Origin: Dysidea avara
Taxonomy: Eukaryota > Porifera > Demospongiae > Dictyoceratida > Dysideidae
Length of the DNA: 64,000 bases
NCBI RefSeq assembly: GCF_963678975.1
Contig: NC_089281.1
Coordinates: forward strand, 27,983,151-28,047,150
Reading direction: 5' to 3'
The notes beneath the pieces were generated by a model. It was not told the DNA's origin. It was given only the letters and a program-made list of their open reading frames with translations, and ran no database searches. Both the position numbers and the translations under genes were made by a program. How positions within the stretch are numbered: position 1 is the stretch's first letter; each line of letters starts with the position of its first letter. Below are positions 1-14,400 of this stretch, piece after piece.

Positions 1-17
1 TCATTTAAATGATATAG

Positions 18-602
18 TATACTACCAAGAGTTAATAATAAGAGAGGAGAGTGTCTAACGCTGTATAGGCCTGTAATAGATGATTGCGCAGAAGTTAAAC
101 GGCTTCCTTTCCGTGTAACGTACAGGCTTCTAGTATTTGTTCGTTTCCTTACCGCAATTAGTTTAGCCGCACCGTGATGAATCCTCGAGAATATTCGAAG
201 ACTGAACTAAAGACTGAGCTGTATGTACAGGGAACAGTGCTCCTTCAATTGAAGAATGCTCAAAGGTAGGGTAACATGGTGACGCAGTGAAAATTCGAAG
301 CGATACTCAGCCTTTGGTTCAGTGTTTATTGGTTTCTCAGACGCTCTCCCCCAGAGTTATCTTCGAGGTTAACAGCAACACTTCTTTACGCAACAGAGCG
401 ATGCTCTTCGTGGTGAACTTGAACATCAAGTTGAACGCACGCCCTTGTGTCTGGGATAGCCTTTGTGGTTAAATGCGAAAATATACTAGCCAGTCTGTTG
501 TTACGCGGAAAAGAAGCCGTTTAACTTCTGCGCAATCATCTGCTACAGGACTATACGGCGTTAGACACTCTCCTCTCTATATTATTAACTCTTGATACTA
601 TA
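18..602. mobile_element. Foldback MITE with ~100-bp terminal inverted repeats
   Basis: The first and last ~100 bp are inverted copies of each other: CAAGAGTTAATAAT near the left end, its complement near the right end, and blocks such as GATTGCGCAGAAGTTAAACG on both sides. The interior has no recognisable coding sequence. The ends resemble those of the element at about 19697-20206, so both probably belong to one non-autonomous family with TA-rich targets. It lies in or beyond the last visible VPS8 intron. Confidence 0.8.
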
Positions 603-1505
603 CATATACAAGTAATTATGGTCAGACGGCACAAGCCATTTTAGTCTGCACTTTTAGCCCCACTGGAAGGCCATCCAAAGAGCTTCCAAAAATTTCAAGT
701 TTAGAAGAAGAATTAACAACTCAGAGATGACTGTCACTTTATTGGTACAAGTATCATTTATATAGTAGTATATAAACAAAGTGATTGTGGGTTTTAGTTT
801 TGAACTGATGTATTCAACTTTTAACAGCCCAGCAGCTCACTGTGTGTACAAATGACACATTTGGGGGTATCTCTTAACAATGGTCAGGTGATAATATTTA
901 TTGGGTGTGACTTTTCATGTTCTTCAGATTGCTTGCAAAAACACAGGGCAGAAACACATGATCTGTGATACAGAGATCTCAAAGTTGTAAAAAACACATG
1001 AATGTTTGTCAGGAATCCTATAGAAATCACTCTAAATTCTCACTTGAAATTTCACGTACTTGCATATTGTTGTTACATTTTTTAAGCAACCCAAAAAGGT
1101 ACAATATTTCTAGGATGATGACATGGTCTTGTGATCCAATAAGGTGATTATGAGTAAAAAATCATATTACTGCTGTTTCTGCAGCTCTTTAGCAGCACAA
1201 GGTATGCAATTAAGGATTAAGTGACCATCTTTAGGACAGTTTTATTAGATTGAGGATGGTGATGGTTTTTACTGGAAAACATTGCCAAAGTACGACTGAA
1301 AAGCATGCCTTATAAGGAGTCAATTATTGGTAGCTCTAGTTATCAGACTTACAAGGTACATAACTAAAATATTTTAGAAAATTTTCCACAGAAAGTGTTG
1401 GGTAAACTGAAATTCTAATTATGGTATTTAATTATTTGGAAATTTAATTATGGGTACTATGAACATATTTAGAAATTCAATAAAATACAACTGAATTACA
1501 AATAC
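603..1505. other. Unassigned stretch, probably VPS8 intron
   Basis: No exon continuing VPS8 could be found here on the minus strand, and no repeat with clear ends was seen. The following part of VPS8 must lie further left, outside the window, or is too diverged to see. Confidence 0.5.
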
Positions 1506-3697
1506 CTTCTGTATATTGAGGTTCTTCACTCTCATGTGCACCAGACATTTCTCTAGCTCATAAACCTTACCAGCAGCAATGTAGAAATCTGCCACCAACA
1601 ACAGTGGGTGAGCTTAAAGACAACTTCTTCAAGCAAACTCACCCACAAAATCCTTTGCCACTATCGGACTGAGATTGGGTATTCTGTCAAGGAACAGAAC
1701 AACATGGTTTATACTTGTACTAAGAAAAAAAAGAGATACAGACTTCACATTGGGTGGGTACACATAATGTACTGACTATCAAGGTTTAGAAATTGTATGT
1801 ATAAAATCCTTTGATCTTTGGGAGATAATGAGAATGAGGTCTTTTAAAATCCACTAAAAGAGCTGCCAGCAGGTTTTAATGGTTAAAAACCTGCACCCAC
1901 AGCCTGTAATATGCGTAGTGAATCAATGATCAAAAGTGAGATTTGCAATGCCTGAAATCTTTCTGCTAGCAGGCTTTTCAGGTATTGCAAATCTCACTTT
2001 TGATCATAGATTCGCTATGCTCTCCCAAGCATATTACAGGCTTTGGGTGAAGTCACTAAAGAGTTTAACCACTCCATTCATTTTTATAAGCATGCCTGAG
2101 GTAAATCAACTATGGGAGGTATCATTTAATGTTGAAGTTACGTTTGTCAGGATGAACAGAGAAGTCCAGTAATATCACAGAAATTCTGATTAGGGGTAAA
2201 TCAACTATGGGAGGTATCATTTAATGTTGTAGTTACGTTTGTCAGGATGAACAGAGAAGTCCAGTAATATCACAGAAATTCTGATTAGGGGTAAATCAAC
2301 TATGGGAGGTATCATTTAATGTTGTAGTTACGTTTGTCAGGATGAACAGAGAAGTCCAGTAATACCACAGAAATTCTGATTAGGGGTAAATCAACTATGG
2401 GAGGTATCATTTAATGTTGTAGTTAAGTTTGTCAGGATGAACAGAGAAGTCCAGTAATACCACAGAAATTCTGATTAATGCCATCAGTTTTCTAGTGTTT
2501 TAAGTATCAACTAAACTGGTAGATGGACTTTACCTAGATGGGTAAACTTCGTTATAGAATGGTTACTTTTCGTTCTCTGTAATGTGGGTGTGGTCCGTAT
2601 GAGAAACTGTGTCTGATCTACTATACTGCTGTTGCACCATAAATGCCTAATAAGCAAAACAACTTGTCACAACGAGCGACCTAATCACTCAAACTGTGTC
2701 TTCAAACTGTTATATTGATGCACCTGTTCTTCACACTATTGTGATGCTATAGCACATGCAATGGCAGCAACTGCTGGTCTGTTTCAGTGATTCTGACTTC
2801 AGGAAGCAGTGATAAGGTGTGAGCTTCAATTTCTTCCATCTACATGCCCAAATAAAATGCCTCCATTTTCTAAGTCAGTTAGAGACCATGCCCTCGGATC
2901 TTTGTGTTTTAAAAACCTTACCTTTGACTCGGTTTTTAAAATCCATGAAGATCCTCGTGCTAGGTTTCTAACCTATACTAAAAAGCTTTTATTGACTTTT
3001 TTGACTATGAAATCAGTGAAAATTTGGTACCTTAACATGCAGCCTAATATTTGTGTTATGACATAAACTAGACCTTGTCATAACAATTTCATGAAATTTC
3101 TGTAAAGTCGATGAAGTGTGGAATAATGGGATATAATTTAATAACTACACCACAACTTTGTGAAGTAATAAAAGCTAGCTAGAGCACTAAAACTTGACAT
3201 AAACTTTTGTTCACTGTTACACCCATGTGATAGACACATGACAAATATGTGATATAGTGCAATAGGGAAAGTACCTGTTGCTAACAATGAATGCCTGCAG
3301 GGTATCGAGGAACACCTCTCTACTGTTCACAGGTTGCATGTTATAATGGTAGTCTGTACAGAACTCATTGTAGATACTGGCTAGTAGCAGGTCACTATTA
3401 GGAGGTGATGGGTAGCCATTGAATATGTTGATGTTAACTCACTTGTCACTGATCAGAATACATGACTCTATACAAACTTGAGCCAGTCTCTGTAACAGAT
3501 GGTGTAATGGTTGTGGTGTTATCTCATACAGTCCTATTGACATACCGTGAAATATGCTGTCAGTTTCTCAACATCATTGGCAAGGAACTCACAATTTACA
3601 CCCAGATATACTGGCACGTAATTCCCTATCAAGTCAGTGATCTGTCCAGTACAAAACAATCCAGTCATAACAATGAACTGTACATGCACACCAAAAC

Positions 3698-3766
<69 letters not shown>

Positions 3767-5419
3767 TAGCTGCGACTTTTCGTTGGCGTTCCACTCTCGA
3801 TCCACTTAGACCTAGCCACAACATCTCCAAAAGGTCATGCAGAAGGATAGTGGGTGGAGCTCACCTGCAATAGCCTTAGAAGTGCCCTTGTAGAATTGTC
3901 CAGCAAGTGTAAGAGCACTCTCAAAATCATTGTTATTAGATAACCGGTTTATTCTCTACAGTCAGCAAGCACAGTCACACACAGAAAATTACGTTTGACT
4001 CACAACCCTTCCCCTATCAATACACCTGGAGTGCACTAAATACTTACAATGGGATTCAACACAAACACTTGGAAAGTATCCTCTTTCAAGAGAGCATAGA
4101 ATACAACCTCTAGAGCTAAGTCACCTTGGGCCCAAAAATTTTGACTGTAACAAACAGTGGTTCTTCACAGGTAATACTGTGTAAAACTTGCCTTTACAAT
4201 AATTTAACAGAGTCATTAAAAAGAGATTTCACTGTAACATACTAGCAAACTGTCTCACCTGTTCCCAGGAGAGCAGAGAGATCTGTGTGACACTGCTGAT
4301 ACCAAGGATGTACATCCTGCAGTCATCAACTGTAATACTGTTGTGGCATGCATTGTTTGCTCCAGCGCGCTGTAATTAGAACACAATTAGAACTGTCCAT
4401 CAGTTATCAAACCCTAATGGTCTCAGGCAGTGACAACAGTGTTCAGATGAGTGAATATACACAGACCCTTAAATACTCTAATAGAACATACACTTACTTT
4501 ATAAAGCACATCTCTATACCGGAAATATTTTTTAAACTAGTAGGTAGGGTACCAAGTCCTAGTAAATCAGCTACTAAACAGATGGTGTGTAATTTGCATG
4601 GATCAGCTAACTTGAAGAAGTAACATACACCAGCCAGTTGGTAATATCATTGGCAAGGAACTCACAAAACAACCAATGTGTAAATGATGTGATATTAAAG
4701 GTGGCAGCTGCAGGATGATAAGACTGTCAGTGTGTTTATAACAACAATCACTTTATCTTTTCCACACTAGTCTACACCATATCAAATAGTACTGTAGTAC
4801 TGTTGAGGATTGTGCTGATTATGAATGGTGCCCACCAAAATACCTCTAAAAACCATACTATATATTAGAGGGTTGAATTTCCTGCCCAAACCTACCAGCC
4901 AAAAATCAGCCTCATTTTTCCTTCACAACAGCTTAGTTAGGTATTAGAGATGTAATGATATATCGCGTATTGTGTTATATTGTTTACAATAATAACGCTG
5001 TATCGATACAAAGTCAAACCATCTTGATTTATTGTGTATTGTCACTATTGTGAGATGCAACAATATATCGATATATCGCGTATGGTATTGTTTTAGGACA
5101 ATATCACTGTATTGATATGAAGTGTCAAACCATATTGATGTAATATATTGTGTATCGTGATCTGTTGACATATTAACATGGCAGACAATCAAATGTTTGT
5201 GGTGAAGCTGAAAATGATATGCAATGCTTCTTGAAGAAAAATATGTCACTTATTTACTGTACGCTCTATTAGAGTATATCACCGTTGTATAGTTGTAGCA
5301 GTAATGATAACTGATGTGTAGTGGTTGATAAGTTATAGCTTTATCCCATTACGAGAATGACATCATCGTAACTACACGAGATTAAGGTGGAGCTGAGGTT
5401 GAGTGTGATATCATACAAG

Positions 5420-5458
<39 letters not shown>

Positions 5459-8400
5459 CCCAGTGTGTGGGTATTAGACTACTGTGGCTTGTCAGGGTTT
5501 AACATCATAGCTACCTGAGGGACACTATATAAAATATGGCAGTGGACAATTTAATAAACTAGCAGTCTACAGGTACCTTTGTTTGCAGTTGGTAGAGTGG
5601 AATCATGTGGCATGTATGAGCTAAAAGGGCTGGTGAATAGCAAGGATTACTCCTAGATAGATGAGGCTATCAGCAGAAGTTGGCTCTACACTGTATACTG
5701 CTGGGAATGATGGCCAGACTCAACATCACCACAGTCGGATGGTCATTACTTAGACCATCACAACAGTATAGTGTCACTGTAAGTTTATGTTCAGCCAAGA
5801 TGTTAGCTACAGACAGGCCCACCATAAACCTTACTAGCATATTAAAAATTATAAATTTAAAAATGAAGTAGGGATCTAAGCGATAAAAAGTAGTGAAACA
5901 AGAGATGAACAATGGTAGCTATTACAGTATAGCTCAGCGGGAAATCTCTACTTTGGCATTAAACACAAAATAATTTGTTATACCATGCCAAGGTAGGGGT
6001 TTCCCACTGAGCTATGCTATAATAGCTACCATTGTTCATCTCGTTTCACTATTTTTTATCGCTTAGATCCCTACTTCATTTTATAATTTTTTAATATACT
6101 AGTTTGTTTAGTTCTTTTGTTAAAGCATGCAACTAGCTATAAACATGTGACTGTTCTATTAGGGTGACTGCTGTATTAGAGTATCTCGAGTCGGCCTGCA
6201 AAGATGTATGTTTGCCCAAAAAGGGGTGTGGTCATCGTGGTTCGATCAATTATTAGACTAGAGTATCTCGAATCAGCCTACCACCTTGAAGGTGTGGTCA
6301 CAAATACAGCTAGTGTAAAAGGGGCATGGTAATCGTGGTCTCAATCGATAGATTGATAATATGTAGAATAAAGAATGGACGTGATGTTGTGACCTATCGT
6401 GGAGTACCGATACCTCTTTACAGTAGCGTAGTCTAAGTGCCTTAAATAATTTTGTGGCGTCTATTATGCTGCATAAAGAAAAAAAGAAAATTAATGCCTT
6501 GATATGGTTTCATTGGATGAAGAAGACAAGCAGCCTGATTGAAGATGAAAGGAAAGACAAAGTGCACAGGGCGTACACTCATTGGAACCCCAAAAGGCAC
6601 AGGGTAAATTTGTTGTTGTGGTGTAAAATAGTGACTGTGCACTGCTTCGTTTGGGCTCTAGGCTTGCGACTGTGGTCAGTGAATGAGTGAGTGAGACGAA
6701 ATCTCAAGTTTTGATGATTTAAAAAAAAAATTCTATATCCAGCCGCCAGTAAGCGTTTTCTTGTTTTTAGCGCTAATACAGTACTGATGCTATACTTTGT
6801 CATACATATTCATTGCTTTTAAAAAATTATCACTAAGTGTATTAGAATTATCATCCTATACCACTTTGAGAAGTAGAACATAATCAAAGATTTGTAATAT
6901 CTCCTAACACTATACTTCTTGTTTCTACATAAGATCTCTCTCTAAGTTTTGTCTGTCACACGGTTTTGTTTCCCCTTTACACCTCTCCACCAGAAGATAA
7001 TATTCTTTCCACAAGAGCAGTGGTTGCTAAAATGTCACAAGCCACTCGAGATAGTAAGTTGCCTTTGTTCTTACAAAGTGTTATATAATCTTATATGTTC
7101 AAAGCCAAGCTTTAATGTGCCAGATAGTCAGTTCACCAATCAGGTTCCTCCTAAATCTCAAACAACCGCTGCTGCAGTACTAAAAAAATTTTTAGCTAGT
7201 ATTGGTACTATAAAGCTACTAATTTTAGTTTAGTTCCCATTCAAAAATTTACAAACAACACTTTTCTAGTATAGTTTCAGTTTTTTAATTAAATTATAGT
7301 GGAATTATAGTTTAGTTCTAGTTCCTAGAACTAAAAAGAAAAGGCTCTGACTAAAACTACTTTCAGTTCTAGTATACTAGAAAAACACTAACCCACACAC
7401 AAAGCAAGCAAAACCTATGGCAGCTGTATGAAACACAGCTATTGCCGCCCAGCGAACCAGCACTGGGATTCCTGTGCACCACTCAGGCACTTGAGCCTTG
7501 TACAGGCAAATCCCTCCTGGGGCAGGGCTAATAATCTGCAGGAGAACTGTCCAGGTCTCATGGGGAGAGGTCACAGAACCCAAGGTTCCACAACGACCTT
7601 AACACCGCTAAGCAAGACAAGGACAGTTGGGCATTTGCTTCCCCAGTTAATACCAGCTGGGTGGGCTGCTTCCCTAGTTGACACCAGGCCACCAGGTCCC
7701 CATTTAAACAGCTGGGTAGACTGGAGCAATGTGAATAGTTTCTTGCTCACAGAAACAACAACACCAAAGGCAGCATAACCGGGAATCGAACCTGGGACCT
7801 CTCGATCACCAAGCAAATGCCCTAACCACTTGGCTATGCTGCCCCACACACCCACACACTCACCAATGCTTGACTGACATTCCCTCCTGTAGCCAGAGAC
7901 TTGAATACACTACTACTGTAGATTAGCTCAACATGGCTGACATCAAGTTTCTGCATAAAAGAAGAGTCTGCTTTACAAAGGTGAGATAATACACAGTGGA
8001 GCTAGCTATAAAATAAGGAGACCTTGACAATCAGGACACTTGTCCAATTTGTACTTGTGTAAGAGACCCCTGAAATAATTAAGACGGTACTGAGGTATCT
8101 GGAATTGAGGAAATGCCCTGATTATTACTAGGTGTCCTTTCCAAAAATGTATGCACAAATAAATACTGGGACGGACGATGGACAACTGTTCCTCAGAGGT
8201 CCACATTTCACATAGTTGTCCAATCTCAAACATTCACATCACCTATACTCACCTGTAATAGCGCTGCTGATCTAACATGAACTATGTGGACAAACTCTTT
8301 ACTGTCAAGCAGTACTGCTAGTTGTGATGTGAGCCACTAAAAGTAGACACAAAATACCATATACAGATAAACACACTCTGTAAATACATGTACTAGGGTT

Positions 8401-11400
8401 CTGCAATACAGTGCATTTTGTGCAACACGTAACACCATCAATAAACTGTTCAATACAGTACTGTATCACAATACTGTAATGAACTGGTCATGGCTAGTTA
8501 TGACTGGTACTAACCAATCATCTCTTTGAGGCTTAAATTTCAATAAGAATAATAAACAGGTAAAAGTACATTAGTAGAAGATAGTATTTATGCTCAGAGA
8601 ACTCACTATACCAATATTGTGTACGTGTAGTATTGTATTGTGATAATCATTTACCGTATTGATATATTTCCATACTAATTGCAGATCTTTTACACGTAAA
8701 CTTACATGAAAAGACAGTATGTTGTATGGGAACTTGATATGTTTCAAGACAGAAAACGTTGGTGCTGCATTAGGAGTGGAAACCTGTGTAAGAAACACTT
8801 ATATTACTACACACCTGTACATGCAAAATGTTGGCCAGGTCTACAAAAACCAGTCTTAATACCTCACCCAGCTAGCAATAAGATATTGACTTGAAAATTC
8901 ATGTGGTTATCAGTTACGCACAACTGGTTAAACTTTTGGAATTCAGGATATACGCTATAAGACTGGTTATTGCAGACAGCCACATTTTAAGTGGGTGGGG
9001 CTTACATGGGCCTGCACGTAGGTCACCTGATCTCCTCTCACACATGTTAAAATCTGAAAAAAATATAAAAATGCCAGTATATTCCAGTGAACTATTATTG
9101 TTCATCACTCACTGGATCTACTGTGGTGCCTGTGTTCGTCCTAACCACACAAAATTGCCATGACAACAGTGGCAGGTACTTGGGAGGTGTCTGAAATAGC
9201 AATCCAAACAATTAGAATACCCCATGGCCACAGCAGCTCTCACTTGAAGTGACAGAGTTGTCAGTAGTTTAACAGTCGGCTTGAACGTAACCACCATCAT
9301 CTAAGAGAGGAGAGTTACCACTTACTACAGGGGATAACCCCATCATTATTAGTAAGGTGTCCTGATTTCACATTAATACAAACGGGACCATGGACAAGTG
9401 TCCTAGGTGACTTTACCAATGTGGTTCCCCTGTAATTAATTCAACTAGTTAAGATGCAAAATTATTTTCAGCAAATATATATACAAGGAAAAACTAAAAC
9501 CTACAATCACATGTGAAAATTCGCTCTATAAAATCAGCAGGCCTAGTTATCTATCTAAACTTGGTACTCTTGTTATTTTTTTAGAAGACAACAATTTTTC
9601 TCTTGTCACAGATAGAGTGAGTACCTTATATGCTGGCACTATCACAACTACTTCTGGTTTGTTCAATCAGTTTAACTGATTGTCCTATTGTCAATAATTG
9701 GCTAGCAAGTTAAGGTTTGTTCTGTCCAAGAATTTTAAATCGCAAATCGTATCTTATATGCACTGCTCAGGGAAAGCTGTTAACTGACATGCACTGGACA
9801 CCTGCATAATCTGGACACTTGGCAATGGTCCCAAAGTGACATTTTATCATACTGTAGCTGTTATCCCACTACTAGTGACATGTGAGAAGACTACATACAA
9901 CCTGTTAACACAAAGGGTTAAAGTCTTAACATCAAACTTTGATCTGAACAATGAAAAATAACAGACTCAAAAAGTATCTGGGAAATCAGGACAGCTTGGA
10001 AACATGGACACTACTATTGTTTGGTCCCAAATGCGTTCATCAGGTTCATTAAATATTCACAAATTAATCAAAATATTTAATTTGGGCTGATTGAGTGAAA
10101 ACCCGTCATGTTAGTGTGTACAACACGTTGCTTTTAAAAAGCTCTGCATTGAAATACATAGGATAAAAAAGGAAGAAGAAAATAGAACACACACACTTTA
10201 GTTACGTACGTCAGTGCACAATGAAAAAGAATTAAATAATTGGCTAAAACTCTTGCTCTAAACAAACGAGAAGCAATAAAAGAAATTTGAGAAAGGTGTG
10301 AACATAGCAGGCTTGGTACATTTGCTAAATTCCTAGATGAACTTACTTTTGACACAGTGGCAATGACCAGGAGAAAATACTTATTCAAGATGTAGTTAGG
10401 CTGGTCTGGCAAACACAATGGCTCCATATAACAAGCTTCTCCATGACTACAATGAAGGAAGTCCCCACACTATACACAGGGCTCTACTTTAAGAGTTGCT
10501 TACCTGCCACTGAATACTAGATGAGCAGAATAGGACCGAAGCCCTAACATCTTGCTACATTGTAAAATAATAACAATATAAGGAAAAGCTCATCCAAATA
10601 AAGTAAACAACTTACCCACCCTTACACTGTATTAACTCCAAAAAAGGAAAACCTAACAATCTTAACACATACTAGCTGTTGCTAAGGAGGTTCCTGTTTC
10701 AAATTGCCCTATTTATATAATGTTGATGTGACAATGTACATATGAGGTACAAATAACATTGAAAAAATCTTCCAAGTGGATTTACCCCATCAAGTTTCTA
10801 CAGGAACAAGTATGTCAATTAGCCATAGAAAATCTGTAATGTTATTCTTTCAATTGTATTAGCTACAACCTATTTCATCACTTGTTTTTCTATTGTCAAA
10901 AATCATAAACTACGGAACTCTTTTTGACACCTTGGGATATCTTTATAAGTGAGGTGTCCTTGTTTCAGTCTAATACTGCATTAACACTATCCCAGCTTGT
11001 GTTCAACTCACCCTATTAAAATCAGGTTCATTACTATTGCATACTGAAACAAGCTCGATAGTGCACTCGCAGAATAAATAGTCAGCTAAAACTAGCATGC
11101 AAAGCATTAATGGTTAGGCACTGCTATTAAGGCTTTTATTTAAAAGGTACTAGAATTGCTGCAAAGAAGCATAGAACCAGCTGAGACAATATACTCTCCC
11201 CCACAAGTGGGAGAGTATAATAAGCTGTATATACCAATGCGTCACCAGACTACACCAGAGCAACACTACCACAAAGTTTACCAGAAGCATGGTACGTCAT
11301 AGCCACATTGTAGAATGTTTTTAGTGACTAGAAAATCTTGGCTGATGTTTAACAAAAGAAATTATTATTATTATTATTATCGCTAACCCGAGTTGAGAGT

Positions 11401-14400
11401 CTCGGAATACATTCACCCTGCTAGCCCACCTTGTCCTTATCATGCTGGGCTGAACAGACTTAGCACGGCATGATTCACATGTCAATTCATTTCAAACTGT
11501 GCCATGTTATACCTGGGATAGATGATAGTGTGAATGAGATGTAAATATGTCTACAAATACAACCACAAAGAGTTAGTGCCTTGATTATCAAGGTGTCCTT
11601 TTCATGCACATACTATTGTGTATATAATATAACGTACTACAAAATTCCTACCTGAATTCCAAAACAAAAATTGAGCCACCACTATTCAGGAAAACAGCTG
11701 TGCTTGGACTGTTAGTAAACTAACACAAGAACACACAATTTTACTGGCAAGAGCTACAACAGGTCTCAGCTTATTCACCTTCACTTGTAAGACTGCATGA
11801 CCAGGGGGAAACCCCGTGGTACATTCTTGCAAGCACTGGAAGTTTGTTAAGTCCCATTTAGTCACCTAATACACAGACAACAAACTAGTGACCTCATATT
11901 GCAGGCCGACAACTCACCGGACCCTTAGCATATCCCACTAACAATCTAGTACTGTTAAAGTTTATCGTGACAGCTGACACAGCACCAAACTTCTCTGGAC
12001 CACTTGGTGGAATAAGGCAAGCTTTTAGTTGTTGTTTTATGTCTAAAATAATCGAATGAAACTATAACACACCACTGCAGGTATGCATCGATAAATCTCA
12101 CCAAAAATCAGAACAGTTCCAGTAGAGAGCCCCACAGCCATGTATTTGCCAACAGCTACACTAGTTGGTTGTCCTGTGCCACGGGACAACTGTACGACAA
12201 TACATATTTTGGGACACAAAAATCAAATGCCAAGTACGTACCACTTGTTTCAGTTCCTTGGATATCAACTCTAGCCTTGTAATCGTCGCTACTGTGTCTT
12301 TATCAATCTCACTAGTTGACCTGAAATAATACAAAAATTGTTCCCTCCTTTTCTGAGCTGCTTGGAAGGAATATACTTGGAAAGGACGGAAGTCTTGCTG
12401 TCTGTATCTGTAGCAAACGAAGGGGTGGGCTGTGTACTGTCATCTTGAATTAGATCAAGATCTGTGATACCCAAATCCTCTAATGAAAGCAACTCATCTT
12501 CCTAAGAAGAAATAGATAGACATCGATAGTCACTGTAATTCAGTCATGTGCAGGTTGAAATTTTCCTGATCTTATTAAGCAGGTTACTGCAATAAGCAGG
12601 CCAATTTGCACTTAAGCAACACCTTTAGGGATTATCAAGTTGGCTGGTTTAGACTTATTACACTGTGACCAGATCAAAGGAGTTTCATTGCATTGTAACT
12701 CCTTTTATAGCAAACACCAAGAGTGCTATAAAGAATTTCTGGTTCTTAGGGACAAAGAATTTCTGGTCCATTTATTGCACATAAACTGTGCTAATGAACA
12801 AGTGGAGTAGACTACAAGCAGGCCATGTAAGTACACTAACCTGTACTCATGTTTTATTCAAGTTATTATCATTGCACTTAAAAGGCTTTGCTGACTGAAC
12901 TAGTTTCAGCACCTATTGTGGTAGTAGTTTTGGAATTATAGTAGGAAGAGCAAGGAAATTGATTTGTACAGTGACTGTACTGAAAATAAACTACAGGCGC
13001 TTATATATGGCTGCGAATGTGGAAGTTGGCTTAAAATTTTCACCATGGATTAGCAAATCAACCAAGGTATAGTTTTAGCCCTGTAGTCGTTTACACATAT
13101 GGGTATAAAGGAAGTTTAATAGAAGAAATGATGACGATCTTGTGTACGTTTACCGCATTGTACACATGACACACATACGGTACCGCTCAAACGTAACGTC
13201 GCACTCACTCGCACCACTTGATTGCAAGTGATTAAAAAAACTCGCTAATTAAAGGGCATGGCACCCATTTCCTTCGTGAGTAGCCATCCCATACGAAACG
13301 GATGGGATGAACACTCACAAAGGAAACGGGTGCCACAACCTTTAATTAGTGAGTTTTTTAATTACTTGCAATCAAGCGGTGCAAGCAAGTGCGAGATACG
13401 TTTGAGCAGTACTGTACTGTTGGGGCTACAGAAACAAAACAAGAATTTTCAAACTCTCCATGAGCAGGTGAATAAGATGGTGTACAGTTTTAGTCTTGTA
13501 ATGGCCCAATAAAAACTTGTGTCTTTGCAGCATGCATAATTTTACAATTTTTTTTTTGTTTTTCTCAAAAAATGCATGCTTGTGCAAACAAGTCGGGTTT
13601 TTTGGCTGAGATGGTCACACATTTATTTGTATGTACTCTCAAGTACAAATGGACCTTATCATCAATACTATCAGTATGTATAAGGCCTTAATGCTGGAAA
13701 GCTATAGTAAGATTGAAATGATACATCCAAGTCACTGCTGGTTTTCTTTAAATAGATACAACCTATAATTACATAAAAAGTAGCTGCATAGCACCAAAGT
13801 GCCATCTACTGTGTATTATTTAAAATGTAAACAAATAAAATACAGTGAAACATCAATGAGTGGCTATGTCAAATAGGTACTGACCATTCAAGTATATTGC
13901 ACAAAACCTTGACAGAAACTATATATGCAACAGGTGCAAGGGAAAATTAGAAACCTTAAATTTGAGCAGGGATCACAGATAAAAAAAAGAGCAAAGAAAC
14001 AAAGGAGGTCATCTCTACACTCACAGATATATTAGCTGACATTTAATTCCTACGTCAGCCAGTCAATAGCTACAGTGTATGTCTGACGTAGGGATTGAAT
14101 GTCAGCTAGTATAGCTGCAGGTGTAGATGACCTTCCTTATTTCATTGCTTTTTTTATCTGTGAACCCTGTCCTTACACTTGTTTGCTTACTTTTTTGCAC
14201 TAACATAATTCACTACCATCATACACTGCATCAAAGAAAGAAGGGCAACAGACACATTAATCGCAAGACCAACCGCTAGTTTTTGGGTGATATTCTTGGT
14301 CAGGAAAGCCCAAACCTCTATTATCCCTACTATACTGTACGATATTGTGGATTTGGTAAACATCTTAAGCCAGTAACTTTGTTGTTATAATCTACTGTTA

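Noticed and set aside
2101-2477. CRISPR-like direct repeats
   Set aside because: Units are contiguous 95-bp tandem copies without spacers, in an animal intron.
6949-7233. A plus-strand coding exon around 7030 (MSQATRDSK...)
   Set aside because: Short, no family resemblance, no matching neighbouring exons, and located in the large VPS8 intron.
7770-7842. A tRNA gene on the minus strand
   Set aside because: A and B boxes are present but the anticodon stem does not pair, and the sequence continues into a body shared with other copies, so it is a SINE head.
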